Notes: generated from the sequence alone by a model not told the origin. A DNA stretch of 38,300 nucleotides from an uncultured Phascolarctobacterium sp. (GCA_949288065.1 CASEIL010000011.1:1-38300); one strand, 5' to 3'; shown: positions 19,353 through 27,824, counted from the stretch's first letter. A program made the numbers and translations.

Positions 19353-20573
19353 TTACACAACCTGAAAAATATAAAATTTTAAATAGTACGTTTCGGGCAC
19401 GTTCCACAGAACCGGGTGGTCGGGCGCCTGCTGGCGCGCTTCAATCTGGCGCAGGCTTACGCAGGCGTCGCGCGCGGCGTCCTTCAGCATCTGCACAAAA
19501 TATTCTTCCTTCATAAAGTGCGAGCAGGAGCACGTTGCCAGGTAACCGCCGCGCGGCAGCAGCTTCATGGCCTTTAAGTTAATTTCCTTGTAACCACGGA
19601 TAGCGTTTTTAACCGTGCTGCCTGATTTGGTAAACGCCGGCGGGTCGAGGATGATAAAATCGTAAGCGTGCGATTTTTCTTCCGTCAACTTCGTCAGCAA
19701 ATCAAAAACATTGGCTTCCAGCGGTTTTACAACATCCTTAAAGCCGTTCTTTTCGGCGTTAATGCCCGTCATGCGCACCGCCTCGGCAGATACGTCCACC
19801 GCCGTTACGGAAGCAGCACCGCCCGCCGCCGCATTCAGCGCAAACGCGCCGGTGTGGCTAAAGCAGTCCAGCACATGCTTGCCCTTAGCAATGCGCGCTA
19901 CCGCCTGCCGATTGTATTTCTGGTCAAGGAAGAAACCGGTTTTCTGCCCGTTTTCTACATCGACGCTGTATTTAATGCCGTTTTCACAAATTTCCGTTAT
20001 GGTTGTTTTATCAGCTACGGTTTCCGGCTTAAACCAGCCTTTGTTTTCCGTCATGCCTTCCAGTTCACGGATTTTTACATCGTTGCGCTCGTAAATGCCG
20101 CGGATGTTTTCGCCCTGCGCGCGCAAAAGCGCCAAAAGCTGCGTAAAAATTTCTTCCTTGCGCAGTTCAATGCCCAGCGAAAGCGTCTGCGTTACCAGAA
20201 TATCGTTAAAGCGGTCCACCGTTAAGCCCGGGAACATATCCGCCTCGCCGAAAATTAAGCGGCAGCATTTAAAATCATCGCCCGGCATTACGGTGCGGCG
20301 GTAATCAACAGCGTATTGCAAGCGGCGCTGCCAGAACGCGGCATCAAACTTATCGTTGGTATTGGTAGAAATAATCCTTACCTTAATTTTGCTATTGTCG
20401 TTAATAAAGCCGGTGCCGATGTATTTGCCCTTGGCGCTCAGCACATCCACCAAATCGCCGTTGGTGTAGCTGCCTTCAATGTTGGTAATCTCATCGGCAT
20501 AAACCCAGGGGTGCCCGCCTTTGGCGGCACGCTCGCCCTTGAGCGTAATGTATATTTTAGTGTAGTTGCGCAT
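19353..20573 (-). CDS. rlmI: RlmI-type class I SAM-dependent rRNA (cytosine-C5) methyltransferase
   Basis: The 406-residue protein has an N-terminal PUA domain (about residues 1-75; HPWVYADEI) and a central EEHUD-like segment. A C-terminal Rossmann methyltransferase domain follows, with the SAM motif VLDCFSHTGAFALNA (about residue 232), the Asp in VTAVDVS, and the catalytic-type IILDPPAF. E. coli RlmI methylates C1962 of 23S rRNA; the same site is likely but not certain here. GGAG precedes the ATG, and a TATAAT at 20602-20607 with a poor -35 may be its promoter. Confidence 0.88.
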   Translation of the reverse strand: MRNYTKIYITLKGERAAKGGHPWVYADEITNIEGSYTNGDLVDVLSAKGKYIGTGFINDNSKIKVRIISTNTNDKFDAAFWQRRLQYAVDYRRTVMPGDDFKCCRLIFGEADMFPGLTVDRFNDILVTQTLSLGIELRKEEIFTQLLALLRAQGENIRGIYERNDVKIRELEGMTENKGWFKPETVADKTTITEICENGIKYSVDVENGQKTGFFLDQKYNRQAVARIAKGKHVLDCFSHTGAFALNAAAGGAASVTAVDVSAEAVRMTGINAEKNGFKDVVKPLEANVFDLLTKLTEEKSHAYDFIILDPPAFTKSGSTVKNAIRGYKEINLKAMKLLPRGGYLATCSCSHFMKEEYFVQMLKDAARDACVSLRQIEARQQAPDHPVLWNVPETYYLKFYIFQVV

Positions 20574-20621
20574 AAATAGCTCCTTTTTTGTTTTTAAAGA
20601 TATTATACAATACTGCGGCCA

Positions 20622-20653
20622 AATAAAAAAGCCTCCGGGTTAAACCCGAAGGC
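20622..20653 (-). terminator. Terminator of the NrdD-tail gene
   Basis: On the minus strand GCCTtCGGGT, a short loop and ACCCGgAGGC are followed by TTTTTTATTT. The stem starts 13 bases after the stop codon at 20666. Confidence 0.88.
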
Positions 20654-20665
20654 AGTTTATTAATG

Positions 20666-20938
20666 TCAGTTAAGATGGCATACGCGGTCGGCAACTTCTG
20701 CTTTTTTAGCGTCGTTAAAGCGCGGCAGGGTGCTAAGGTAGCCCGTAATTCTGCGTACCCTTACAATGGTGTCGTAATGCGGCTTAACCACCACATTATC
20801 GCCGCTCAGGCTTAAATCCAGCGAAAGCAGGGTTTCGTGCGGTTTAACCTGCAGCTGGTTCTTTAAATAAATCGCCGCTTCTTCTTTCGTAATGCCGTCG
20901 GCGCAGTTTACTTTAATGCCGTCCATTTCGTATGTCAT
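20666..20938 (-). CDS. Small protein resembling the C-terminal tail of anaerobic ribonucleotide reductase (NrdD-like)
   Basis: The 90-residue protein ends in RVRRITGYLSTLPRFN and then AKKAEVADRVCH. This resembles the extreme C-terminus of E. coli NrdD (RRVCGYLG...FNAGKQEEVKRRVKH), but without the four zinc cysteines and without the glycyl-radical domain. The N-terminal half is an unrecognised acidic segment. The start is the ATG at 20938, eight bases after GAGGAG; a GTG at 20947 overlaps that site. It is a single-gene unit with its own promoter, terminator and candidate NrdR boxes. A regulatory or accessory role in deoxynucleotide supply is an inference. A gene remnant is less likely given its clean signals. 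Confidence 0.72.
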   Translation of the reverse strand: MTYEMDGIKVNCADGITKEEAAIYLKNQLQVKPHETLLSLDLSLSGDNVVVKPHYDTIVRVRRITGYLSTLPRFNDAKKAEVADRVCHLN

Positions 20939-20971
20939 AAAACTCACTCCTCGTTATTGCTTCATGACCTA

Positions 20972-21000
20972 ATTATAAAACAATAATAATTATTTGTAAA
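20972..21000 (-). promoter_or_regulatory. Promoter of the NrdD-tail gene
   Basis: On the minus strand TTTACA (20995-21000), a 17-base spacer and a perfect TATAAT (20972-20977). It is followed by a leader of about 25 bases. Confidence 0.8.
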
Positions 21001-21009
21001 GCCCTTTAT

Positions 21010-21053
21010 ACAAAATATTGTTGTTTGCGCGTTTTACAACCGCAATATTTTGT
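21010..21053. promoter_or_regulatory. Two candidate NrdR boxes (perfect 11-bp inverted repeat)
   Basis: ACAAAATATTG (21010-21020) and CAATATTTTGT (21043-21053) are perfect reverse complements. Each core (CAAAATATTG at 21011-21020; CAATATTTTG at 21043-21052) matches 9 of 10 bases of the NrdR core CWATATATWG. The cores are 32 bp apart, close to three helical turns. They lie just upstream of the -35 of the NrdD-tail gene. Confidence 0.6.
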
Positions 21054-21057
21054 AGGC

Positions 21058-21642
21058 TCATTCTATAATCGGGCGGCCTTCCATCAGGTTTACCTGCTTG
21101 CAGATAGCCCATTTCATAATATCTACCGGGTCCTTCTGGTTGCCCATCGGCTCAACGTCGCGCTCAAAAATTTCTTTTTTAGAGAAGCGGTTGCCGTCAT
21201 GGCGGTAAACGTAAATATCGGCGTTGGCAATGCTTTCAATATAAGTATCGTCAAAATCGTTGCGGAAGCCGAAAAAGCGGTTCACCATGTAGGAATTCAA
21301 ATCGTCCACCATTACCAGCACCAGCGCTTCTATCTGCGCCTCTTCGGCAATGCTCTGCATAACGGCGGCGTCAATTTTAACCTTCCCCTTGCCCGTAAAA
21401 ATTTTTTCGGCGGCAACGGCTTTGGCGGTATCCGGCTCTACCATTTTAAAATCCGGGAAATGGTACGCCCACCTTACCGGCTCACGCCAGATGCGGTACA
21501 CGTCCTGTGTTACATTGCCGCTGCGGTCAAACACCACCAGCGTGGCAGGCTGCTCGGCAAAAGCCGCCATTGCCTTAGGCGTAAAGCCGATAAAAGAGCA
21601 AAGCATTAATACGACAGCGAAAAATATATTCAGCCTTTTCAT
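21058..21642 (-). CDS. Unknown exported protein downstream of deoB
   Basis: I do not recognise this 194-residue protein. A clear signal peptide (MKRLNIFFAVVLMLCSFIGF, cleavage near AMAA-FA) sends it across the inner membrane. The mature part has a strand-rich start (ATLVVFDRSGNVT), a central VDAAVMQSIAEEAQIEALVLVMVDD region that looks like a helix followed by a buried strand, and IYVYRHDGNRF. This resembles small periplasmic proteins that build a parameter-dependent fold, but no family can be named. The start is the ATG at 21642, eight bases after GGGGGAG; the upstream GTG at 21651 overlaps that site. It is 20 bp after deoB, so it is probably cotranscribed with udp-deoB. Confidence 0.75.
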   Translation of the reverse strand: MKRLNIFFAVVLMLCSFIGFTPKAMAAFAEQPATLVVFDRSGNVTQDVYRIWREPVRWAYHFPDFKMVEPDTAKAVAAEKIFTGKGKVKIDAAVMQSIAEEAQIEALVLVMVDDLNSYMVNRFFGFRNDFDDTYIESIANADIYVYRHDGNRFSKKEIFERDVEPMGNQKDPVDIMKWAICKQVNLMEGRPIIE

Positions 21643-21662
21643 CTTTATCACTCCCCCGAAAT

Positions 21663-22889
21663 TTATTTAAACACTGCGGGCGTGCCGTGCGCCAGCGGCG
21701 GCAGGCCTAAATGCGCCGCCATAGTCTGCCCAATGCAGCTGAAACTTTGCATCGGCGCCAGCTGCTGCGGCTTAAGCCCCGCGCCGTAAAACAGCACCGG
21801 TATGTGCTCGCGCGTGTGGTCGCTGCCCTGCCAGGTTGGGTCGCAGCCGTGGTCAGCGGTTACCAAAAGCAGGTCGCCCTCTTTCAGCAGCGCCAAAATC
21901 TCCGGCAGGCGGCCGTCAAAATACTCCAGCGCCTCGCCATAACCAAGCGCGTCGCGCCTGTGCCCGTAGGATGAATCAAAATCTACAAAATTGCTGAACA
22001 CCAGCGTGTTGTCCGGCGCATCTGCCACCGCCTGTCTGCTGGCGTTAAAAATTGCCTCCAGCCCCGCTGCGGGGTAGTGTTTTGTTATGCCGCGGTGCGC
22101 AAAAATATCGGCAATTTTACCAACAGCGTACACATTGCCGCCAGCTTCCGTCAGCTTATCAAGCAGCGTCGGCTGCGGCGCGGGCACGGCGTAATCGTGC
22201 CTGTTGCCGGTGCGTACAAAATCCGCCGCACAGGTGCCAACAAACGGGCGGGCAATTACGCGCGCAATGCGGTAGGGCTGCACCAGCTTGTAGCACAGTT
22301 TGCACAAATCATACAAACGCTCCAGCCCAAAGGCTTCCTCGTGTGCGGCAATCTGCAAAACGCTGTCCGCACTGGTATAAATTATCGGCTTGCCGGTTTT
22401 TATATGCTCTTCGCCCAGTTCCTTAATTATTTCCGTGCCGCTGGCGTGCTTTTCGCCAAGCACTCCGGGCAGCGCGCCCTCGCGGATAATCGCTTCCACC
22501 AGCTCCGGCGGGAAACATTTGGGTTTATCGGGAAAGTACCCCCATTCAAAATCGACGGGTACGCCCATCATTTCCCAGTGCCCGCTCAAGGTATCTTTGC
22601 CGCGGCTTACCTCCTGCGCGTAGGTGTAGGCGCCGGTAAGCTTACTATCTGCCGCAAGGCTGTGCGCCAGCGTTTTGCCGGTGCTTAATTCAGAAGCCTT
22701 TTGCAGCCCCAGCGCCGCCAGATTGGGCAAATGCAGGTATTTGGAGCTGCCGTCCGCATTTTTGCGGTTTTCAGCCATCCACTGGCAAATATGCCCCAGG
22801 GTATCGGCGCCCTTATCGCCAAAACGCTCAGCGTCCGGCGCACTGCCGATGCCAAACGAATCTAAAAGCAATATTATCGCCCTTGCCAT
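21663..22889 (-). CDS. deoB: Phosphopentomutase
   Basis: DeoB interconverts (deoxy)ribose 1-phosphate and 5-phosphate, feeding nucleoside sugars into central metabolism. The 408-residue protein belongs to the alkaline phosphatase superfamily. Metal ligands are in [14 protein letters not shown] (Asp about residue 9), [14 protein letters not shown] and [11 protein letters not shown]. The phosphorylatable Thr lies in GADTLGHI. It follows udp with two bases between stop and start; the ribosome site lies inside the udp 3' end, which suggests coupling. Confidence 0.95.
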   Translation of the reverse strand: MARAIILLLDSFGIGSAPDAERFGDKGADTLGHICQWMAENRKNADGSSKYLHLPNLAALGLQKASELSTGKTLAHSLAADSKLTGAYTYAQEVSRGKDTLSGHWEMMGVPVDFEWGYFPDKPKCFPPELVEAIIREGALPGVLGEKHASGTEIIKELGEEHIKTGKPIIYTSADSVLQIAAHEEAFGLERLYDLCKLCYKLVQPYRIARVIARPFVGTCAADFVRTGNRHDYAVPAPQPTLLDKLTEAGGNVYAVGKIADIFAHRGITKHYPAAGLEAIFNASRQAVADAPDNTLVFSNFVDFDSSYGHRRDALGYGEALEYFDGRLPEILALLKEGDLLLVTADHGCDPTWQGSDHTREHIPVLFYGAGLKPQQLAPMQSFSCIGQTMAAHLGLPPLAHGTPAVFK

Positions 22890-22891
22890 AA

Positions 22892-23680
22892 TTAGTCCTC
22901 CTTTAAAAGAGCCGTCAGCGCCAGCTTAACAACGGCGCCGAAACGCTGCGAGGCCAATGCGTAAACCTCCGGCGGCGCCACGCTTTCGCTTTGCGTGCGC
23001 TTGGCAATAACCCCGCAGATGGATGCGGCGTTCAGCCCGAAGGCCTGCGCCACCACAAACAGCGCGGCGGTTTCCATTTCGTAGTTCAGCGCGCCCAGCT
23101 GCTGCCACTCTTTAAGCGTGCCGCGCAGGCTGTTGCAAACATAGCCGGTAAAGCTGTCGTAGCGTTCCTGCCCCGGCCAGAAGGTATCGGACGATACGGA
23201 AATGCCGACGTGATGCGGAATTTCCAGCTCTTCAGCGGCGTAATTAAGCGCGTTGGTTAAACGCAGCGATGCCACCGCCGGAAAGTTTACCGGCGCGTAA
23301 TGCAGCGAGGTACCCTCCAAACGCACAGCGGCGTTGTTAATAATAACGTCTCCCAGTTCAACGTGCTCCTGAATGGAGCCGGTAGTACCGACGCGGATAA
23401 AATTTTTAATGCCGAGCCGTGCCAGCTCTTCCATGCCGATAGCGACGGACGGACCGCCCATGCCGGTGGAGCAAACCAGTACGTTTTTGCCCTCCACCTG
23501 CGCCAGCCAGCTGGTGTATTCGCGGTGCGTGTTTAAATATTCTGCCGGGCCAATGGCTTTGGCCAGCGCCTCCACGCGCCCCGGGTCGCCGGGCAGCAGG
23601 GCGTATTCTGCACCCTTCAGCATTTTGCGCGATAGCCCAACGTGATATAATATTTCATCTTCGGAAGCGTAATTTTTCAT
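22892..23680 (-). CDS. udp: Uridine phosphorylase
   Basis: This enzyme splits uridine (and possibly deoxyuridine) with phosphate into base and ribose 1-phosphate, which deoB then uses. The 262-residue protein has the NP-1 family phosphate motif [12 protein letters not shown] (about residue 27), [18 protein letters not shown], and the ribose-binding [10 protein letters not shown]. The start is the ATG at 23680, seven bases after GGAGG (23688-23692); other in-frame starts at 23686 and 23701 sit on or before that site. Udp rather than purine phosphorylase is judged from overall pattern. The promoter in 23702-23760 is A+T-rich but not clear. Confidence 0.88.
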   Translation of the reverse strand: MKNYASEDEILYHVGLSRKMLKGAEYALLPGDPGRVEALAKAIGPAEYLNTHREYTSWLAQVEGKNVLVCSTGMGGPSVAIGMEELARLGIKNFIRVGTTGSIQEHVELGDVIINNAAVRLEGTSLHYAPVNFPAVASLRLTNALNYAAEELEIPHHVGISVSSDTFWPGQERYDSFTGYVCNSLRGTLKEWQQLGALNYEMETAALFVVAQAFGLNAASICGVIAKRTQSESVAPPEVYALASQRFGAVVKLALTALLKED

Positions 23681-23775
23681 CGTCATACCTCCACTAAACA
23701 ATCTAATTTTATATAATAAATAATTCGACTAAATTTAAAGCACTCCTGCAATGATGGATTTTTTACGGAAATGTT

Positions 23776-23817
23776 ACAAATAAAAACGGGCGTCTTGGCG
23801 CCCGCATTTTTATTTGT
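23776..23817. terminator. Long bidirectional terminator at the end of the LysR gene
   Basis: ACAAATAAAAA, CGGGCG, loop TCTTGG, CGCCCG, then TTTTTATTTGT: the G+C core is extended by an 11-bp A+T stem. It overlaps the last codons of the LysR gene (stop at 23810). Confidence 0.85.
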
Positions 23818-24700
23818 AATTTTCCTCCCCCAGTTCCTTTTGCAGTTCGTCCAAAAAACGTTCGGCGACGGGGGTGAAGATTTGGCGTTTTTTCCAGATG
23901 ATATACATATTTGTTAACAGCGGCGGGTGCAACGGGCGGAAGGTTAAGCCGCTCTGTGCGCCGGTATTAACTAAATGCTCAAAGGTTAAAAGGCAGCCCA
24001 GCCCTTCACGTGCAAACACCGCCGCGTTATACGAAAGGCGGAACGAACCTTCCAAAGTCAACTGGCTCATTTTTTCGCCGCACCAGCGGGGCAAATCCTT
24101 CTGCCAGCCCTGCCCGGAACAAAACAGCGGCAGGCCAATTAAATCGTCCACTGTAATTTTTTCTTTATCCGCCAAAGCGCAACCGGCAGGCATAACCAGC
24201 CCCCAGCGGTCGCCCTGCGGCACTTTAAGCACATTATATTTAGCGTAGTCCGGCTCTTCCACAATAACGGCAAAATCCAAAAGCCCCCTGTCCAGCTTTT
24301 CTGTTACCAGCTCCGTATCGCCGCTGGTAATGTGGTAATGAAACTGCGGATAGCGCTTTTTAAACTTCTTTATCACGCCCGCCAGGTAGCGTATTTGATA
24401 CGATTCCGCGCAGCCAAAATAAATATTGCCGCCCACAATGTCGTCCATAGCAGCAAACTCCGCCGTTATTTTATCTGCCATCGCCAGCAAATCCTCCGCG
24501 CGCTTGCGCAGAAGCATGCCTTCCTCCGTCAGCTCGATGGAAAAACTATGACGGATGAACAACTTTTTGCCCAGCTCCTCCTCCAGCCCTTTCAGCTGCT
24601 TGGACAGCGCCGACTGCGATACATGCAAGCGTTCTGCGGCTTTGCTCATATTCTCTTCGCGTGCCGTTTCTAAAAAGTAGCGTAAGGTTCTTATTTCCAT
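23810..24700 (-). CDS. LysR-family transcriptional regulator
   Basis: The 296-residue protein has an N-terminal winged helix-turn-helix (residues 1-60; MSKAAERLHVSQSALSKQLK with LEEELGKKLF) and a periplasmic-binding-like effector domain (about 90-290). The effector is unknown. It is divergent from a small ORF and a secreted hydrolase, separated by 122 bases that hold an 18-bp palindrome. By the usual LysR rule it probably activates those genes and represses itself. Its own extended -10, TGCTATAAT on the minus strand (TATAAT at 24719-24724), lies next to the palindrome. GGAGG precedes the ATG. Confidence 0.9.
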   Translation of the reverse strand: MEIRTLRYFLETAREENMSKAAERLHVSQSALSKQLKGLEEELGKKLFIRHSFSIELTEEGMLLRKRAEDLLAMADKITAEFAAMDDIVGGNIYFGCAESYQIRYLAGVIKKFKKRYPQFHYHITSGDTELVTEKLDRGLLDFAVIVEEPDYAKYNVLKVPQGDRWGLVMPAGCALADKEKITVDDLIGLPLFCSGQGWQKDLPRWCGEKMSQLTLEGSFRLSYNAAVFAREGLGCLLTFEHLVNTGAQSGLTFRPLHPPLLTNMYIIWKKRQIFTPVAERFLDELQKELGEENYK

Positions 24701-24718
24701 AATTCTGCCTCCGCTTTC

Positions 24719-24727
24719 ATTATAGCA
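24719..24727 (-). promoter_or_regulatory. Extended -10 promoter of the LysR gene
   Basis: TGCTATAAT on the minus strand is a perfect extended -10. Its -35 zone falls inside the palindrome 24742-24759, so the bound regulator would block it. Confidence 0.55.
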
Positions 24728-24741
24728 TGAATTGATTTTTT

Positions 24742-24759
24742 TTCATATCACGATATGAA
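24742..24759. promoter_or_regulatory. Palindromic LysR-type operator
   Basis: TTCATATCACGATATGAA has perfect 8-bp arms around two bases and contains a T-N11-A motif. It is centred about 55 bases before the expected start of the plus-strand transcript, the usual place for a LysR recognition site. Confidence 0.65.
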
Positions 24760-24768
24760 TTTTAACCA

Positions 24769-24798
24769 TTAGCGAAGCCATCAGCGAAACGCTATAAT
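24769..24798 (+). promoter_or_regulatory. Promoter of the small ORF-hydrolase operon
   Basis: A perfect TATAAT (24793-24798) has only a poor -35 (TTAGCG, 24769-24774, spacing 18). This fits a promoter that depends on an activator. Confidence 0.5.
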
Positions 24799-24822
24799 AA
24801 AAACAAGAAGCGGGGTATTAAA

Positions 24823-25053
24823 ATGAAAGCAATCAGCATAACCGATTATCAAAGCGGGCTGCAAAAGCTTGGCTGCGACAACAAAATGACAAGCGAAATA
24901 ATGAATCTGCTGCAAAGCGGGCAAACCGAAAGCGCTGCCGCACTTTTGCGCAAGCACAAAACGCAGCTTTTGGCAGAATTGCACGCCGTTAGCGAAAAAG
25001 TTGATTTGCTGGATTTTTTGCTGTACCAGTTAAAAAATTACCCAATGAAATGA
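24823..25053 (+). CDS. Small unknown protein upstream of the hydrolase
   Basis: This 76-residue protein is not recognised. It is predicted to be mostly helical and cytosolic, with no signal peptide. A charged middle (SAALLRKHKTQLLAELHAV is typical) leads to a leucine-rich C-terminal helix, KVDLLDFLLYQL. AAGCGGGG lies before the ATG. It is 19 bp upstream of the hydrolase gene and shares its promoter, so it may act with it or with the LysR regulator. Confidence 0.65.
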   Translation: MKAISITDYQSGLQKLGCDNKMTSEIMNLLQSGQTESAAALLRKHKTQLLAELHAVSEKVDLLDFLLYQLKNYPMK

Positions 25054-25072
25054 AAGAAAGGATGGCTGCCTT

Positions 25073-26176
25073 ATGAAACTTTTACCTGTACTTGGCTTAT
25101 CGCTGCTGCTGTGCTCCGGCTTTGCAGCAGGTTACGCGGCACCGCAGCACGCCGCAGAAAGGACTGATGTGAACATGGCTTACGAGGAAAAATTAAATTT
25201 AACAAACGAATGGGACAAAACCTTTGCCCAAAGCAATAAAGTAACCCACAGCAAGGTAACATTCCACAACCGCTACGGCATTACGCTGGCGGCGGATATG
25301 TATGTTCCCAAAAATGCCAAAGGCAAGCTGCCTGCCATTGCTGTAAGCGGCCCGTTCGGCGCTGTTAAGGAACAGGCTGCCGGCTTTTATGCGCAGACCA
25401 TGGCCGAGCGCGGCTTTTTAACCATTGCCTTCGACCCCTCCTTTACCGGTGAAAGCGGCGGCAGGCCCCGCTATATGGCGTCGCCCGATATTAACACCGA
25501 AGATTTTCAGGCTGCGGTTGATTTTTTAAGCACCAACGAACTGGTTGACCCTAACAGAATCGGCATTATCGGCATTTGCGGCTGGGGCGGCATGGCGTTA
25601 AACACCGCTGCGCTGGATACGCGCGTGAAAGCGACGGTTGCTTCCACTATGTACGATATGGCGCGCGTTAACGCCAACGGCTATTTTGACAGCGAAAACA
25701 CAGAAGAAGCCCGCCACGCCAAACGCGTTGCCCTTAATGCGCAGCGCACTGCCGATTATAAAAGCGGCACCTATGCCCTTGGCGGCGGCGTGGTTGACCC
25801 ACTGCCTGCCGACGCACCGTTTTTTGTAAAGGATTATTACGATTATTACAAAACTGAACGCGGCTACCATCCCCGTTCCTTAAACTCCAACGGCGGCTGG
25901 AATGTTACCGGCACCATGAGCTTTTTAAACCAGCCCATTTTAGCATACAGCAACGAAATCCGCAGCGCGGTGCTGATTATGCACGGCGAAAAAGCCCATT
26001 CTGTTTACTTCAGCCGTGATGCTTATAAAAACATGATTAACGGCAACCCCTATACCGATAACAAGGAGCTGTTAATCATTCCCAATGCCGTACACACTGA
26101 TTTGTATGACGGCGGCGGCAAAAACGCCATCCCCTTCGATAAACTGGCAAGTTTCTTTAACACATATTTAAAATAA
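25073..26176 (+). CDS. Secreted alpha/beta hydrolase with a cysteine nucleophile (dienelactone-hydrolase-like)
   Basis: The 367-residue protein has a signal peptide (MKLLPVLGLSLLLCSGFAAG, cleavage near YAA) and then an alpha/beta hydrolase domain. The nucleophile elbow reads GICGWGG (about residue 166), so the nucleophile is Cys as in dienelactone hydrolases rather than the usual Ser. The final His is in NAVHTDLYDGGG; an oxyanion-side motif FDPSFTGESGG is also present. Related cytosolic proteins seem to start near the internal MAYEEKLNLTNEWD (Met about residue 35), so the signal peptide may be an addition. The substrate is unknown. It is regulated with the small ORF by the LysR protein. Confidence 0.82.
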   Translation: MKLLPVLGLSLLLCSGFAAGYAAPQHAAERTDVNMAYEEKLNLTNEWDKTFAQSNKVTHSKVTFHNRYGITLAADMYVPKNAKGKLPAIAVSGPFGAVKEQAAGFYAQTMAERGFLTIAFDPSFTGESGGRPRYMASPDINTEDFQAAVDFLSTNELVDPNRIGIIGICGWGGMALNTAALDTRVKATVASTMYDMARVNANGYFDSENTEEARHAKRVALNAQRTADYKSGTYALGGGVVDPLPADAPFFVKDYYDYYKTERGYHPRSLNSNGGWNVTGTMSFLNQPILAYSNEIRSAVLIMHGEKAHSVYFSRDAYKNMINGNPYTDNKELLIIPNAVHTDLYDGGGKNAIPFDKLASFFNTYLK

Positions 26177-26181
26177 AACAC

Positions 26182-26227
26182 AAAAAAGGCACTGCAAAGC
26201 CATAGCAAAGCTCTGCGGTGCCTTTTT
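26182..26227. terminator. Bidirectional terminator
   Basis: AAAAAGGCACtGCA...TGCgGTGCCTTTTT: a long imperfect stem with A and T tracts on both sides. It serves the hydrolase operon (plus) and the carbonic anhydrase end of the amidohydrolase operon (minus). Confidence 0.88.
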
Positions 26228-26246
26228 ATTTTTGCCATTTTTAGTT

Positions 26247-26804
26247 TCAGCCGCGCACAATAACTTCCAGTCTGCCGCTGTCCGGGCAAAAGAGCAGCCC
26301 ATGCACAATAACATCCTGCGGCAGCAGGGGGTTATTTTTAATAGCGGCAACGGTTCTTTCCACGTTTTGCCGCGGGTGATGGAACGCGTCCACCCATTTG
26401 GCAAATTCACCTTCAATTTCTGCAATCGCTTCCGGTTTAACGCCGCGCGCCAACATCCGCTGTTTCAGCGATTCGGAGGTAGAGTGCTGCATGCCGCAGT
26501 CCTCGTGCCCCACAACCATAATTTCGGTTACGCCAAGCTCGTACACCGCCACCAAAAGGCTGCGGATTACCTCGTCAAACGGTCCGGTTATCATATTGCC
26601 CGCCGCCTTAATTACCTTGGCCTCGCCGCGCGCAATGCCCATGGCAGGCTCCAGAAAATCTACCAGCCGCGTATCCATGCAGGTGTAAATGGCCAGCTGC
26701 TTAGCCGGGTATTTGCTTACGCGGTCGTTGCGGTGCAGGTAGCTTTCGGGCAGCGCCGCCACAAATTTTGCGTTTTCTTCTAATATATTATCCAAAAGCG
26801 CCAC
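26247..26804 (-). CDS. Beta-class carbonic anhydrase
   Basis: This enzyme interconverts CO2 and bicarbonate. The 185-residue protein has the zinc ligand and Asp-Arg pair in CMDTR, and the other ligands in VVGHEDCGM. It is of the short, Rv1284-like type (GEAKVIKAAGNM). It is the last gene of a minus-strand operon. The start is set at a GTG (26804), seven bases after AAGAAGG. A TTG at 26822 touching the ansA stop codon lacks a ribosome site at the right place. It may supply bicarbonate, or balance pH, where deamidation releases ammonia; that role is an inference. Confidence 0.86.
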   Translation of the reverse strand: MALLDNILEENAKFVAALPESYLHRNDRVSKYPAKQLAIYTCMDTRLVDFLEPAMGIARGEAKVIKAAGNMITGPFDEVIRSLLVAVYELGVTEIMVVGHEDCGMQHSTSESLKQRMLARGVKPEAIAEIEGEFAKWVDAFHHPRQNVERTVAAIKNNPLLPQDVIVHGLLFCPDSGRLEVIVRG

Positions 26805-26822
26805 AATAAAGCCTTCTTTCAA

Positions 26823-27824
26823 TCAGTATTCGTCAAAAAATTGCTGTAATTTTTGCTGCTCTGCCGTTACGGTCAGCGCCAGCTGTAATAAAATGCGCGC
26901 CTTTTGCGGATTTAAGTTGCCGCCGCTGATGAACCCGGCAGCGTCCCATTCCGGGTTAGCTGGCAATACGCGCCCTTCGCTGATGCGAGTGCTGCGCACA
27001 ACGGCAACGCCATTCTGCGCCGCCTGTTTAAGCGCCTGATAAGCGCCGCTGTGCACGCTGCCCATGCCGCTGCCGGCATACACAATGCCCCTGGCACCGG
27101 CGTTAACGGCGGCGTTAATCAGCACGTCGTCCTCGTCGCAGTGGGTGTAAATAATATCGACGCGCGGCAGTTTGTTATAGCTTTTTCCGCTAAAAACGGA
27201 CTGCGTGGTGTGGTATTTTAAACATTCCGCCTCTATAAACACCCTGCCGCCTGCCACGGTGCCAATCTGCCCGTAAGGCTGCGCCTGAAAGGCCTCCACC
27301 TTAAAGGCGCTGGTTTTAGTGGCATAGCGCGCTGCTAAAATAATGTCGTTCATCACAACCAGTGCGCCCTTGCCGCAAGCCGCGGGGCAGGCAGCGGTTT
27401 TAACGGCGTTCAGCAAATCCAGCGGGCCATCGGCGCTGATAGCAGTTGCCGGGCGCATAGCGCCGGTAATAACCACGGGCTTGGTGCCGTTAACAGTTAA
27501 ATTTAAAAAGTAGGCGGTTTCCTCCAGCGTATCTGTGCCGTGGGTAATGACGATGCCATCCACGCTGTCGTCCGCCATCAGCTTGTTGCAGCGCGCCGCC
27601 AGCTTAAACCACAAAGCACTGGTCAGGTTGCAGCTATCGATATTAGCCAGCTGCTCGCCGCTGACGCTGGCAATTTCCCGCAGCTGCGGCACCGCGTCAA
27701 TCAGGCTCTCCACACCCAGCGAGCCTGCCGTGTAGCCCGTAAGCTGCCCGGCGCTTGCCGCACTGCCGGCAATGGTGCCGCCCGTTGCTAAAATTTTTAT
27801 CTGCGGCAGTTTTTTAAGCTGCAT
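26823..27824 (-). CDS. ansA: L-asparaginase
   Basis: The enzyme hydrolyses asparagine to aspartate and ammonia. The 333-residue protein carries both catalytic Thr motifs: ILATGGTIAGSA near residue 13 and ITHGTDTLEETA near residue 95. The GAMRPATAISADGP segment follows. There is no signal peptide, so it is cytosolic, although the overall pattern (GYTAGSLGVESL) is nearer to type II enzymes. The start is the ATG at 27824, 11 bases inside the end of the DUF3089 gene; a GTG at 27833 is less likely. Activity on glutamine cannot be judged. Confidence 0.9.
   Translation of the reverse strand: MQLKKLPQIKILATGGTIAGSAASAGQLTGYTAGSLGVESLIDAVPQLREIASVSGEQLANIDSCNLTSALWFKLAARCNKLMADDSVDGIVITHGTDTLEETAYFLNLTVNGTKPVVITGAMRPATAISADGPLDLLNAVKTAACPAACGKGALVVMNDIILAARYATKTSAFKVEAFQAQPYGQIGTVAGGRVFIEAECLKYHTTQSVFSGKSYNKLPRVDIIYTHCDEDDVLINAAVNAGARGIVYAGSGMGSVHSGAYQALKQAAQNGVAVVRSTRISEGRVLPANPEWDAAGFISGGNLNPQKARILLQLALTVTAEQQKLQQFFDEY

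Noticed and set aside
26805..26822. TTG start for the carbonic anhydrase
   Set aside because: It sits on the ansA stop without a spaced ribosome site, while AAGAAGG fits the GTG at 26804.
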